A DNA stretch of 64,000 bases from Mannheimia pernigra (GTDB taxonomy: Bacteria > Pseudomonadota > Gammaproteobacteria > Enterobacterales > Pasteurellaceae), in the NCBI RefSeq assembly GCF_013377995.1, contig NZ_CP055305.1, forward strand, positions 1,426,001 through 1,490,000, given 5' to 3'. Every line of letters starts with the position of its first letter. Within the stretch, counting starts at the first letter, position 1. Below the pieces are notes generated by a model. That model searched no databases. It was not told the DNA's origin and saw only the letters and a program-made list of their open reading frames with translations. A program made the translations under genes and the position numbers. Of this stretch, positions 25,847 to 35,501 are shown one piece after another.

Positions 25847-27583
25847 TTATTTAGCAATAAATTGATTGCTTTGTTGGATCATCTGTAAGAATAATGCAAG
25901 CGGTGGGCGAGTATCTTTTTGTATTTCCCCATTTGCACTGAAATGTTTGAAATTTCCTTTGCGGTCAATGTGATATTGCTCCCCGTTTGGCATTACCGCC
26001 ACATTCCATTTGTGATTTGAGCTAGATACCCAAATGCGTGGGCTTTGAGTGCTTAAATCAATACCTTGTGCGTAATCGCTAAGTGGATTTTGTACTTTAA
26101 AGAAGCCGCTTAGCAATGTTGGCATAATATCTAAATGGCTGGAAAGAAAGTGATACTCTTTGCTTTCCCCTTGCCAGTAAAAGAGCATTGGCACTTGAAT
26201 GTGTTGCTTATCAAACTGATTTTCATCGCTTGTTTCATTATGGGAAATATCGGAAGTAATCATAACCAAGGTATTACCTAATAACGCATTTTGCGTTAAG
26301 TGCTGCCAAATTTCAGTCAATGCTAAATCTAATTGTGTTGGCGTATCTTGAGTTGATGCATCGGATGGCACACTTAAATCCAAATAACTAAAAAATGGAT
26401 TATCTAGCGAACGGTGGCTTATCCAATTTTTCCATTGCGAAATTGCCCCGATGTTGTTGTGAGCTGTCGGTAGTAAAATGCCAGAGAAAATAGCTTGGTG
26501 GTAAATCGGATCGGCAAATCCATTATGAGAAAAAAGCCCTAATTTATAATGAGATTTTCTGAATGTTTGGATTAATGGCGATGTTGTTTTGTCTGCTAGC
26601 ACAGAATCTAAATATTTCCCACTTAGGCTATAAAATAAGCCTAATGCCCCAGCAGATTTGCTATCTCCGCTGCTATAGTGGTTCATAAAGCGGTAAGAAT
26701 GTTGGCTTATTTCTGTCAGCTTTGGCATTGTTTCAGCGTTAATCATCTCTTTGGATAAGCCAGAGAGATTAATCAATAAAATATTAGTATTTGATTGCTG
26801 AGTTACCACCAAAGAAGATTTAGGATAGTTCAAGAAAAAAGTGTCTAAACGTCCGCCTTCTTCAATTTCTTGATCTAATTCCGCTCTATCAATAAATCCG
26901 TGTTTTTCTAAAAAGTTACGAGCAGTCATTGGGTGAGACAACGGATAATTCGCTTTTTGAGCGGTAATCGGGCGATAAGCATTCATATCAGCCCACGCAT
27001 AGATTAAATGGGTGGCAGTAAAGCTTACTAAGAAAAATAACGCAACATATTTTCCCCATTTTTGGCGGCTGAAGCTACGCAGCTTCTGCCAACACCAACG
27101 AGAGTAAATCATTTCTGCTAATAAAATAAGAGGCATTGGCACGAATAATAGCTGCCATTTTCGGGTAAGTTCACCTTCTTCGGGATTGACTAATAAATCC
27201 CATACAAGCGGTGATAAATGCAAGGAAAATTGCTTAAAGACTTCCGTATCAACCAATAAAACCGTTTGACCAATAGTTGCAAGAATGACTGAAACCCCTC
27301 GATAGGTGCGCTCATTTTTGATTAGGAAACTAAGCGGGAACAAAATTAACAGAAAAGCAGCAAAAACAACAAAACTGAAATGCCCAAATAAGCTGACAAA
27401 AAAGTAAAGTTTGCCGACAAGCGTATTTGGCCAGTCGGCATTAAAGGCATAACGAGCAGAAATCAATAACGTCAACACAATGTTAAATAATGCAAACCAA
27501 TGTCCCCACGTGATTTTTTGTGAGGTAGCTTCTCGGTATTGGCGAGAATTGGTTGGCAATAAAGCGTGTAGACGTTTAAACAT
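25847..27583 (-). CDS. yejM: Inner-membrane sulfatase-like protein YejM (PbgA/LapC)
   Basis: 578 residues: five N-terminal transmembrane helices (to about residue 200) with the DUF3413 region, then a periplasmic alkaline-phosphatase-like domain from about 250. In E. coli the homologue senses lipopolysaccharide and restrains LapB/FtsH degradation of LpxC. The hydrolase-type metal ligands appear poorly conserved, as in known YejM. It lies five bases downstream of yejL in the usual order. A non-catalytic signalling role is expected by homology. Confidence 0.92.
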   Translation of the reverse strand: MFKRLHALLPTNSRQYREATSQKITWGHWFALFNIVLTLLISARYAFNADWPNTLVGKLYFFVSLFGHFSFVVFAAFLLILFPLSFLIKNERTYRGVSVILATIGQTVLLVDTEVFKQFSLHLSPLVWDLLVNPEEGELTRKWQLLFVPMPLILLAEMIYSRWCWQKLRSFSRQKWGKYVALFFLVSFTATHLIYAWADMNAYRPITAQKANYPLSHPMTARNFLEKHGFIDRAELDQEIEEGGRLDTFFLNYPKSSLVVTQQSNTNILLINLSGLSKEMINAETMPKLTEISQHSYRFMNHYSSGDSKSAGALGLFYSLSGKYLDSVLADKTTSPLIQTFRKSHYKLGLFSHNGFADPIYHQAIFSGILLPTAHNNIGAISQWKNWISHRSLDNPFFSYLDLSVPSDASTQDTPTQLDLALTEIWQHLTQNALLGNTLVMITSDISHNETSDENQFDKQHIQVPMLFYWQGESKEYHFLSSHLDIMPTLLSGFFKVQNPLSDYAQGIDLSTQSPRIWVSSSNHKWNVAVMPNGEQYHIDRKGNFKHFSANGEIQKDTRPPLALFLQMIQQSNQFIAK

Positions 27584-27588
27584 AATCG

Positions 27589-27810
27589 TTATTGAGTTTT
27601 TAATGATTGTTTTAATGCTCTTGCAAAGGCCTCTGCAAGAGCTTCACGTTGTGTAGGATTTTGAATATTGTCACTTAAAATATGCGTGACCATATTGCCT
27701 AATGCCATTAAAGATAAATCAACAGGGGCTTTGTGCTTTTCAATCGCAGCAATGAGATCGGCTAATAACGCATCAAATTGTTTTGTATGATATTTAGATT
27801 TTGTTGCCAT
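27589..27810 (-). CDS. yejL: YejL family protein (DUF1414)
   Basis: 73-residue soluble protein with the family pattern YHTKQFDALLADLIAAIEKHKAPVDLSLMALGNMVTHIL. The biochemical function is unknown. It precedes yejM in the same transcript, the conserved arrangement in Gammaproteobacteria. Length is normal. Confidence 0.92.
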   Translation of the reverse strand: MATKSKYHTKQFDALLADLIAAIEKHKAPVDLSLMALGNMVTHILSDNIQNPTQREALAEAFARALKQSLKTQ

Positions 27811-28011
27811 AAACAGATAAAAAACGGATAAAAATGTATTTCAATAGTAGCATAAAAATGGGGCGAAAGTAGTATTTCAGATTATTGTTTGGCTGATTTT
27901 TGCAAAGTTTTGCAGAAATTCGACCGCTTGTTTAAAAAATTTAAATTTTTCAATGAATCTCTTTATATTTTTTATGATTTTTCTGCTTTCTTTTTTCCTA
28001 AAAATGTCTAA

Positions 28012-28029
28012 AATGAACAGCTGTTCATT
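28012..28029. promoter_or_regulatory. 18-bp perfect palindrome, TetR operator candidate
   Basis: AATGAACAGCTGTTCATT is perfectly self-complementary and ends 17 bp before the TetR-type gene start. A TAAAAT at 28009-28014 could be the -10 box and overlaps it, so repressor bound here would block the promoter of its own gene and the efflux genes behind it. Confidence 0.7.
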
Positions 28030-28046
28030 ATTGGCCGGGAGATTAA

Positions 28047-28619
28047 ATGTCTAGGCGGATTGAGCCAAAAGAAGATATGGTAAACCGTATCTTATTGGCA
28101 ACTGAAAAACGGATTGTTCAAGATGGGTTACAAAATCTTTCAATGCGGAATATTGCAAAAGAAGCAGATATTGCTTCGGGCACATTGTATCTTTACTTTA
28201 AGACAAAAGAGGATTTATTACATTGTTTAGCAACTCAATTACTTGAGTGTTATAACAGCTATCTCTCTTTTGAATTTAATCCAGAGATGGAACTGTTCGA
28301 GCAATATCAAGCGTTAATGAAAAAGAAATGGTTGTTTTTAACAGAACGATTAGATCTGGTAAAGCAGTTTCAGGCAGTGATTGGAATTGATGAGCTGATT
28401 CGTGAAACTATTGCAGATGAAAATTCATTTTGGAATCAATTGATTTTTGAAGGCAAGCGACAAACGTTAATTGTAGATTTACCCAATGAGTTACTTTATT
28501 CATTAAGTATTGGAACATTGGTGGATATTAAATATTTACAAAAACTCAATCAAGAGATTCATTTTGAAGAGTATCTTGATGAAATTATTTTACGCACTTG
28601 GAAAGCAATCACTTTTTAA
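28047..28619 (+). CDS. TetR-family repressor of the RND pump (AcrR-like)
   Basis: 190 residues. The N-terminal helix-turn-helix (about 10-60) reads ILLATEKRIVQDGLQNLSMRNIAKEADIASGTLYLYFKTKEDLL, typical TetR. The C-terminal ligand domain is unassigned. It is directly upstream of the adaptor and pump genes (30 bp gap) and behind a perfect palindrome, so autorepression with drug-induced release is the expected mode. Position corresponds to acrR of Haemophilus influenzae, but I did not confirm orthology. Confidence 0.87.
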   Translation: MSRRIEPKEDMVNRILLATEKRIVQDGLQNLSMRNIAKEADIASGTLYLYFKTKEDLLHCLATQLLECYNSYLSFEFNPEMELFEQYQALMKKKWLFLTERLDLVKQFQAVIGIDELIRETIADENSFWNQLIFEGKRQTLIVDLPNELLYSLSIGTLVDIKYLQKLNQEIHFEEYLDEIILRTWKAITF

Positions 28620-28649
28620 GTTTATTTTTTATTTATTTACGGAGAATGT

Positions 28650-29855
28650 ATGACAACGAAAACGCAGACGCCAGGCAAAGGCAGAAAGTTTTTTATTGTG
28701 CTCACATTGTTAATTGTATTGGTTGTGTTTGCCGCAATCGTCGGGTTACAACTCATTGGGAAGAAAGCAAAAGCAGACGCAGCAGCGAATATGCCTGAAT
28801 CTGTTAGTGAAGTGACGGCAATGCACGTTACCGCACAGGCGTGGACGCCAATGCTTTCGGCGGTAGGTTATATCCGCCCAAATCAAGGGGCTATGCTAAG
28901 TGCTGAAACATCAGGTGTGGTAAAGCGTATTTTAGTGACATCAGGTCAGCGTGTGACAAAAGGTGATCTTTTAGTTGAATTTGATAGTAGCGTTGAACAG
29001 GCTAATTTAAGAGCATCAGAAGCTCAACTTTCAACAGCAAAAACGAATTTTGAGCGTTATCGTAAGTTGGTTGCCTCAAACAGTGCTTCAAAAGCGGAGT
29101 TTGATAATGCACAATCGACTTACAATCAATTACTGGCGAATATTGAGTCATTGCGTTCTACTATCAAGCGTCGTCAAATTTATGCACCATTTAGCGGTGT
29201 TGCAGGTATCGTCAATGTAAATGTGGGTCAATATATTACGATGGGAACGGAAATTGTGCGTGTTGAAGACCAATCGGCAATGAAAGTTCGTTTTAGCCTT
29301 CCTCAAACAAATATCACCCAAATTTCTGTTGGGCAAAAAGTAACGGCAGAAATTGATGCCCTGCCAGAACATCGCTTTTCTGCACGTATTGTAGCAATTG
29401 ATCCTGCTGTTGATCGTTTAACTGGCCTAATCAATGTAGAGGCGGTTATTGAGGAAGGGCAAGAAAAATTGCTTTCGGGTATGTTTGTTCGTTTAAATAT
29501 TGCGTTACCAACCCAAACTGAGCAAGTTGTAGTACCACAAATTTCTGTGGCTTACACGATGTATGGAGAAACTGTTTATGTTTTACAGCCTTTATCTGAA
29601 GCAGATAAAGAGATGGTTAAAAAAATGTCAGCACGAAATCCAAGTTTAGATGTAAATAAAATGTACCGTGCAAAGCAGGTGGAAGTAAAAACCGCTGATC
29701 GTCAAGCTAACTATTCACAATTAATTAAAGGTGTAAAAGCAGGCGATTTAATTGTAACAGGTGGTTTACAGCGTTTAAGTAATCATTCGTTGGTAAAAGT
29801 GGTTGATGCTGAAGCTGTCGGTGTAACTACCCCTGAAAAAAACAGCAAACTTTAA
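28650..29855 (+). CDS. acrA: RND efflux periplasmic adaptor (AcrA-like)
   Basis: 401-residue membrane-fusion protein. An N-terminal anchor helix (about 11-34) without lipobox is followed by the lipoyl halves, SAETSGVVKRILVTSGQRVTKGDLLVEFD and IYAPFSGVAGIVNVNVGQYI, a helical hairpin between them, and beta-barrel/membrane-proximal domains. It links the inner-membrane pump to a TolC-type channel, which is not in this window. A GGAG ribosome site precedes the ATG, and the pump gene follows after 11 bp. Confidence 0.88.
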   Translation: MTTKTQTPGKGRKFFIVLTLLIVLVVFAAIVGLQLIGKKAKADAAANMPESVSEVTAMHVTAQAWTPMLSAVGYIRPNQGAMLSAETSGVVKRILVTSGQRVTKGDLLVEFDSSVEQANLRASEAQLSTAKTNFERYRKLVASNSASKAEFDNAQSTYNQLLANIESLRSTIKRRQIYAPFSGVAGIVNVNVGQYITMGTEIVRVEDQSAMKVRFSLPQTNITQISVGQKVTAEIDALPEHRFSARIVAIDPAVDRLTGLINVEAVIEEGQEKLLSGMFVRLNIALPTQTEQVVVPQISVAYTMYGETVYVLQPLSEADKEMVKKMSARNPSLDVNKMYRAKQVEVKTADRQANYSQLIKGVKAGDLIVTGGLQRLSNHSLVKVVDAEAVGVTTPEKNSKL

Positions 29856-29866
29856 TGGAGTAATGA

Positions 29867-32800
29867 GTGAAATTTACTGATATCTTTATTAAACGCCCTG
29901 TTTTAGCGGTTTGTATTAGTTTATTAATAACTATTTTAGGATTACAAGCGATTAAAAAATTGCAGGTGCGTGAATATCCAGAGATGACGGTTTCTATTGT
30001 AACGGTAAGTGTGAACTATGCAGGTGCCGATGCAGGTTTAATGCAAGCTCTTGTTACCTCACAGTTAGAAGAAGCTGTTGCTCAGGCTGATAATATCGAT
30101 TATATGACTTCATCAAGTTCGCCAAGTACAGCAACAATTACTGCGAAAATGAAGCTAAATACTGATCCAAATGCGGCACTTTCTGATATTTCAGCTAAAG
30201 TCAATGCGGTACGTTCAAACCTACCTCGTGGCATTGATAATCCATCTATCAGGGTTTCAACAGGTTCGAATGATGCGTTAATGTATATTCGATTTGTTTC
30301 TGATGAATTAAATACAGCACAAGTAACCGATTATCTAAACCGAGTGGTTAAACCGCAGTTCTTTACCGTAAATGGTGTGTCAAGCGTTGATGTGTATGGC
30401 TCAACTTTTGGTTTACGCATTTGGTTAGACCCAGATAAAATGGCGATTCATAAATTATCAGGCTCAGCGGTGTTATCTGCATTAAGTGCTAATAATTTAC
30501 AAACAGCAGCAGGTAATACTAACGGTTATTATACGGTTTATAAAAACAAAGTATTATCAACTACGCCTTCCGTTGAGGAATTAGAACAAGTAACGATTTC
30601 AACAACGGCAGACGGTAGAACGATTAAACTTAAAGATATTGCCACAGTTGAGTTAGATAAATTCCAAGATGTTGCTCGTGCAACAGTAAGCGGCAAAGAA
30701 GCGGTTGTTTTAGCGGTGTCTGTTGCAACAACAGCTAACTCGCTTACGGTTGCAAAAGATATTTACCCGATGTTTAAACAGATCGTTAGAAACTTACCGG
30801 ATAGTATTCAAGGGGATATTGTTTACGATAAAACGATTGCGATTGATAGCTCAATCAACGAAGTTATTCGTACTATTTTAGAAGCAACTGTGATTGTACT
30901 CGTGGTCATTATCTTATTCCTAGGCTCACTTCGTGCAATGATTGTACCGGTTATTACCATTCCAATTTCACTTATTGGAGCATTATTCTTACTTCAAATG
31001 TTTGGCTTTTCTATCAATCTTCTAACCTTACTGGCTCTAGTGTTGGCAATTGGTTTGGTAGTTGATGATGCAATTGTTGTATTAGAAAATGTAGAACGCC
31101 ACGTTAAAGAAGGTAAAACACCGTTTGATGCAGCAATTATTGGTACGCGTGAAATTGCGTTACCAGTAATATCAATGACAATCACATTAGCGGCAGTATA
31201 TTCTCCGATGGCTTTAATGACAGGGGTTACTGGCACGCTTTTTAAAGAATTCGCCTTAACTCTTGCGGGTGCAGTATTTATTTCAGGCATTGTTGCTCTT
31301 ACCCTCTCGCCAATGATGTCTAGCCGAGTGTTAAAAGAGGAAAAAGAGGGGGAAGAATCTCGTTTTGCTCGCTTTGTGCATCGTACGCTAGATAAAATGA
31401 CAAACGGCTACACCAATATGCTAAGTGCTGTAATGGCAGTGCGTGGTTTTGTGTTACTTTTTGCGGTATTGATTTTTGCAAGTCTTCCTTTCTTATTTAC
31501 TTCTCTTTCAAATGAAGTTGCACCAACAGAGGATCGGGGCTTTGTAGTGGGAATTTCAAATGGGCCTTCTAACACAAACTTAGATTATACAGAGGAAGCA
31601 TTAGCACCATTTAATGAAAAGGTATCAAATATTCCTGAAGTGTCATCGGTAATGACCATATCAGGCATTGGCGGTGGTAGTGGAGCACTATCTATTATTG
31701 CGTTAAAAGATTGGAATGAACGTACACGTGGGCGTGCAGAAATCTCCAATGAAATTGCAGCACTGGGCAAAAAAGTCGTTGCAATGGACGTAAATGCGAT
31801 CGCTTTCCCTGAAATATCAACAGGCGAAAATGGTTTACCATTCTCACTTGTGATTACAAGTGCAGACAGCTATGAAAAACTTGCTATTGTTGCATCAGAG
31901 TTCTTGAAAAAAGCACAAGCATCGGGTCAGTTTTTCTTTGCAAACCTAGATTTGAAATTTGACACGGCAACGATGAATATGAAGTTTGACCGTGAAAAAA
32001 TGGGCGTCTATGGCGTGACGATGCAACAAGTGAGTAGTACATTAGGCGCATTCTTATCAGGAGCCATTATTACCCGTGTAGATATTGACTCCCGTGCTTA
32101 CCCAATCGTATCTCAAGCCGTGCGTAACGATCGTTTAAACCCTGAAAATTTAATGAACTACTTTGTAACAACCGCAAGCGGGGAATCTATTCCGTTAGGT
32201 TCATTTGTTACAATGGAATTAACCACCTCGCTCTCTTCTCTGCCACGTATGAGCCAATTAAACTCCGCAACTATTGGTGGGGTAGTATCAGGCTCTATTG
32301 GTGATGCGGTAAACTGGGCGAAAGCAGAGTTAGATCGTACATTGCCAACAGGTTATCAATACGATTTTAGAGGCGAATCTCGCCAATTTATTCAAGAAGG
32401 TAACGCAATGGTAATCACATTCGCACTTGCCGTTGTCATTATCTACATTGTGCTAGCAATTCAGTTTGAGTCTTGGCGTGATCCATTCGTCATCTTAGTT
32501 TCTGTACCGCTTGCAGTGAGTGGTGCGTTATTAGTAATGAATATTCCATCTGCAATAAAGGGATTGTTTATGGGGATTGCTGCTGGCACAGGATCAAAAG
32601 AGATGATGGCTTTTGCTAATAGTATCTGGACAGCAGGTTACACACTGAATATTTACTCACAGGTAGGGTTGATTACTCTTGTTGGCTTGATTACCAAGCA
32701 CGGTATCTTAATGTGTGAAGTTGCAAAAGAAGAGCAATTAAATCACGGCAAATCCCGCTATGAAGCGATTGTTTATGCAGCCACTGTTCGTTTACGCCCT

Positions 32801-33028
32801 ATTATGATGACCACAGCAGCGATGATTTCAGGCTTAATTCCGCTTCTTTTTGCTGTTGGTGCAGGGGCAACAGCGCGCTTTAGTATGGGGATGGTGATTG
32901 TATCTGGCCTTGCCATTGGTACACTTTTTACCTTATTCGTCTTGCCAGTTATCTACACCTTCTTAGGGCAAAAACACAAACCCTTGCGTGAGTTTGATGA
33001 GCAAAAATATTTCCCGATGATTAAATAA
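29867..33028 (+). CDS. acrB: RND multidrug efflux pump (AcrB-like, HAE1 family)
   Basis: 1053-residue inner-membrane transporter starting at GTG. Proton-relay aspartates occur in AIGLVVDDAIVVLEN, and the two large periplasmic loops and twelve helices are in normal places. C-terminal motifs QVGLITLVGLITKHGILMCEVAKEEQ and RLRPIMMTTAAMISGLIPLL resemble H. influenzae AcrB. Between the SVPLAVSGALLVMN helix and TLNIYSQ, about 30 residues (PSAIKGLFMGIAAGTGSKEM... to WTAGY) form a loop longer than I expect. Terminator follows. Confidence 0.9.
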   Translation: MKFTDIFIKRPVLAVCISLLITILGLQAIKKLQVREYPEMTVSIVTVSVNYAGADAGLMQALVTSQLEEAVAQADNIDYMTSSSSPSTATITAKMKLNTDPNAALSDISAKVNAVRSNLPRGIDNPSIRVSTGSNDALMYIRFVSDELNTAQVTDYLNRVVKPQFFTVNGVSSVDVYGSTFGLRIWLDPDKMAIHKLSGSAVLSALSANNLQTAAGNTNGYYTVYKNKVLSTTPSVEELEQVTISTTADGRTIKLKDIATVELDKFQDVARATVSGKEAVVLAVSVATTANSLTVAKDIYPMFKQIVRNLPDSIQGDIVYDKTIAIDSSINEVIRTILEATVIVLVVIILFLGSLRAMIVPVITIPISLIGALFLLQMFGFSINLLTLLALVLAIGLVVDDAIVVLENVERHVKEGKTPFDAAIIGTREIALPVISMTITLAAVYSPMALMTGVTGTLFKEFALTLAGAVFISGIVALTLSPMMSSRVLKEEKEGEESRFARFVHRTLDKMTNGYTNMLSAVMAVRGFVLLFAVLIFASLPFLFTSLSNEVAPTEDRGFVVGISNGPSNTNLDYTEEALAPFNEKVSNIPEVSSVMTISGIGGGSGALSIIALKDWNERTRGRAEISNEIAALGKKVVAMDVNAIAFPEISTGENGLPFSLVITSADSYEKLAIVASEFLKKAQASGQFFFANLDLKFDTATMNMKFDREKMGVYGVTMQQVSSTLGAFLSGAIITRVDIDSRAYPIVSQAVRNDRLNPENLMNYFVTTASGESIPLGSFVTMELTTSLSSLPRMSQLNSATIGGVVSGSIGDAVNWAKAELDRTLPTGYQYDFRGESRQFIQEGNAMVITFALAVVIIYIVLAIQFESWRDPFVILVSVPLAVSGALLVMNIPSAIKGLFMGIAAGTGSKEMMAFANSIWTAGYTLNIYSQVGLITLVGLITKHGILMCEVAKEEQLNHGKSRYEAIVYAATVRLRPIMMTTAAMISGLIPLLFAVGAGATARFSMGMVIVSGLAIGTLFTLFVLPVIYTFLGQKHKPLREFDEQKYFPMIK

Positions 33029-33043
33029 TCATCAATGAATATG

Positions 33044-33069
33044 AAAGGGCGTTATAACACGCTCTTTTT
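33044..33069 (+). terminator. Terminator after acrB
   Basis: AAAGGGCGT (33044-33052) pairs with ACGCTCTTT (33059-33067) with one G-U, followed by T residues. Confidence 0.75.
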
Positions 33070-33076
33070 ATTGGCT

Positions 33077-33133
33077 CAAGCGGTTGAATTTCTCTTATTT
33101 TTTGCAAAATATGGAGAAATTCTGACCGCTTGT
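33077..33133. repeat. Inverted pair of uptake signal sequences
   Basis: CAAGCGGT at 33077-33084 and ACCGCTTGT at 33125-33133 face each other across about 40 bp that also has complementary AT-rich parts (TTGAATTTCTC / GAGAAATTC). It lies between acrB and guaB and can fold as a hairpin. Confidence 0.7.
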
Positions 33134-33255
33134 AAACTGATTTTGCAATCACGTAATCGTTTGCCTATTTACAAAAATAGTGTTCCTCTGTATAATCCGC
33201 TCGCAATTTTCCAATACAGTTTTTAAATTTAACCACTTTTTAAGGAATTATTGCA

Positions 33256-34719
33256 ATGTTACGAATCAAGCAAGAAGCCCTCACATTTGATGATGTTCTT
33301 CTCGTCCCAGCACATTCAACCGTGCTCCCAAATACTGCTGATCTTTCTACTCAATTAACTAAAACTATCCGTTTAAATATCCCGATGCTTTCCGCCGCGA
33401 TGGATACCGTAACCGAAACTAAACTGGCGATTTCCCTTGCTCAAGAAGGTGGTATTGGCTTTATCCACAAAAATATGTCGATTGAACGCCAAGCTGACCG
33501 TGTGCGTAAAGTGAAAAAATTTGAAAGTGGTATTGTTTCTGAGCCTGAGACGGTTTCGCCTGGTATGACGTTAGCGGAATTAGCCAATTTAGTAAAACAA
33601 AATGGCTTTGCAGGTTATCCTGTTGTGGATGAAAACCAAAATTTAGTTGGTATTATTACCGGTCGAGACACACGTTTTGTAAACGATTTAAGTAAAACTG
33701 TGCGTGAATTTATGACACCAAAAGAGCGTTTGGTTACCGTTAAAGAAAATGCAACTCGTGAGGAAATTTTCCACCTAATGCACGAGCACCGTGTGGAAAA
33801 AGTGTTGGTGGTGAACGATGATTTCAAACTAAAAGGAATGATCACACTCAAAGATTATCAAAAAGCCGAAAGTAAGCCGAATGCGTGTAAAGATGAATTT
33901 GGTCGCTTGCGTGTTGGTGCCGCAGTCGGTGCTGGCCCAGGCAATGAGGAGCGTATTGATACGTTAGTGAAAGCGGGTGTGGACGTATTATTAATTGATA
34001 GCTCCCACGGTCATTCCGAAGGCGTTTTACAACGTGTGCGTGAAACACGTGCAAAATACCCGAATTTACCGATTGTGGCAGGTAATATCGCCACCGCCGA
34101 AGGGGCGATTGCCTTGGCAGACGCTGGAGCAAGTGCGGTGAAAGTCGGTATCGGTCCAGGCTCAATTTGCACCACTCGCATCGTAACTGGCGTAGGTGTG
34201 CCACAAATTACCGCGATTGCAGAGGCTGCCGAAGCCTTAAAAGATCGTGGTATCCCTGTGATTGCTGATGGCGGTATTCGCTATTCAGGCGATATTTCCA
34301 AAGCGATTGCCGCAGGAGCAAGCTGCGTAATGGTTGGCTCAATGTTCGCTGGCACAGAAGAAGCCCCTGGCGAAATTGAGCTTTACCAAGGCAGAGCCTT
34401 CAAATCTTACCGTGGAATGGGCTCACTTGGTGCAATGAGTAAAGGTTCAAGTGACCGCTATTTCCAATCCGACAACGCCGCAGACAAACTCGTGCCAGAA
34501 GGCATTGAAGGGCGTATTGCCTACAAAGGCTTCCTAAAAGAAATTATCCACCAACAAATGGGTGGCTTACGTTCTTGTATGGGTTTAACTGGCTGTGCCA
34601 CTATTGAAGAGTTACGCACCAAAGCCCAATTTGTGCGTATCAGTGGTGCCGGCATTAAAGAATCACACGTTCACGATGTTGCTATTACCAAAGAAGCACC
34701 AAACTACCGTATGGGCTAA
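33256..34719 (+). CDS. guaB: Inosine-5'-monophosphate dehydrogenase GuaB
   Basis: 487 residues; oxidises IMP to XMP with NAD, the committed step to GMP. The TIM barrel is split by two CBS domains (about 95-205: VSPGMTLAELANLV..., TVKENATREEIFHLM). The catalytic loop GPGSICTTRIVTGVG with its cysteine, and the flap region MGSLGAMSKGSSDRYFQ, are intact. In most relatives guaA follows directly; here three other genes intervene before guaA. A perfect inverted repeat follows the stop. Confidence 0.97.
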   Translation: MLRIKQEALTFDDVLLVPAHSTVLPNTADLSTQLTKTIRLNIPMLSAAMDTVTETKLAISLAQEGGIGFIHKNMSIERQADRVRKVKKFESGIVSEPETVSPGMTLAELANLVKQNGFAGYPVVDENQNLVGIITGRDTRFVNDLSKTVREFMTPKERLVTVKENATREEIFHLMHEHRVEKVLVVNDDFKLKGMITLKDYQKAESKPNACKDEFGRLRVGAAVGAGPGNEERIDTLVKAGVDVLLIDSSHGHSEGVLQRVRETRAKYPNLPIVAGNIATAEGAIALADAGASAVKVGIGPGSICTTRIVTGVGVPQITAIAEAAEALKDRGIPVIADGGIRYSGDISKAIAAGASCVMVGSMFAGTEEAPGEIELYQGRAFKSYRGMGSLGAMSKGSSDRYFQSDNAADKLVPEGIEGRIAYKGFLKEIIHQQMGGLRSCMGLTGCATIEELRTKAQFVRISGAGIKESHVHDVAITKEAPNYRMG

Positions 34720-34722
34720 TGG

Positions 34723-34752
34723 TGTAGGGGCGAATCATTATTCGCCCCTACA
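34723..34752. terminator. 13-bp inverted repeat after guaB
   Basis: TGTAGGGGCGAAT (34723-34735) and ATTCGCCCCTACA (34740-34752) pair perfectly around CATT. No T-run follows, so it may be a mobile intergenic repeat that acts as an mRNA end or attenuator. It divides guaB from the inserted genes. Confidence 0.7.
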
Positions 34753-34798
34753 ATTGTAATATTTTGCGAAAAATTAACCGCTTGTAAAGAGAGGCTCT

Positions 34799-35482
34799 AT
34801 GCTCCAAGCTATCATTTTTGATATGGACGGCGTGATTGTCGATACGGAATTTGTCGAATTCGATCTGCAACAACAGTTTATTGAACAGCATAAAGAACAC
34901 GATGATGAAATCAGTTTCGAGGCGCGTTCGGAAGTATGTGGCAAAGCATTGTCCGATATTCCTGAAATTATGCAACGGCTGACGAAATCGTCCCTCCCTT
35001 TGGAAGATCTGAAAACCCGCTATCAGGCATTTTTTGAAAATCTGTTTAACAACGTAGATTATCCGTCGATTTTTCGTTCGGACATCAAGCTGATTTTGGA
35101 TTACGCCAAAGCAAACAATATCAAACTGGCGGTCGCCTCATCCTCTGCTCTTGCACATATTCAGCGAATTTTGACCGCTTGCGGCATCATTGATGAATTT
35201 GATTTAATCGTCAGCGGCGAGCAGTTTGAACACAGTAAACCCGACCCAACGATTTACCGCTACACCTGTGAGAAATTAGGAGTGCCTCCTGAAAATGCCG
35301 TGGCGATTGAAGATTCCTACTACGGAATGAAATCTGCAAAAACCGCAGGTTTAACCGTAATTGGCTACGAAGAAAAACGAATGCTAATCGACCAAAGTTT
35401 AGCGGATTATATGGGGAAGGATATGGTGGAGATTTTAGGGATTATCCAAGCACGCTATAACCAAGCCAAACAAGCGGGCTGA
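34799..35482 (+). CDS. HAD-superfamily hydrolase (beta-phosphoglucomutase-like)
   Basis: 227 residues with all four HAD motifs: FDMDGVIVDTE (motif I, nucleophile Asp), VASSSALAHI (motif II), the lysine in SKPDPTIY (motif III) and AIEDSYYGMKSAKTAG (motif IV). The cap after motif I places it in the subfamily of sugar phosphatases and beta-phosphoglucomutases. Substrate is not predictable. GAGG precedes the ATG. It is the first of three genes lying between guaB and guaA. Confidence 0.85.
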   Translation: MLQAIIFDMDGVIVDTEFVEFDLQQQFIEQHKEHDDEISFEARSEVCGKALSDIPEIMQRLTKSSLPLEDLKTRYQAFFENLFNNVDYPSIFRSDIKLILDYAKANNIKLAVASSSALAHIQRILTACGIIDEFDLIVSGEQFEHSKPDPTIYRYTCEKLGVPPENAVAIEDSYYGMKSAKTAGLTVIGYEEKRMLIDQSLADYMGKDMVEILGIIQARYNQAKQAG

Positions 35483-35501
35483 TTTCAAGGAAAATTTGCA
35501 A

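Noticed and set aside
33035..33226. 63-codon open frame between acrB and guaB
   Set aside because: It runs through a terminator and an inverted uptake pair, and has no ribosome site or recognisable protein pattern.
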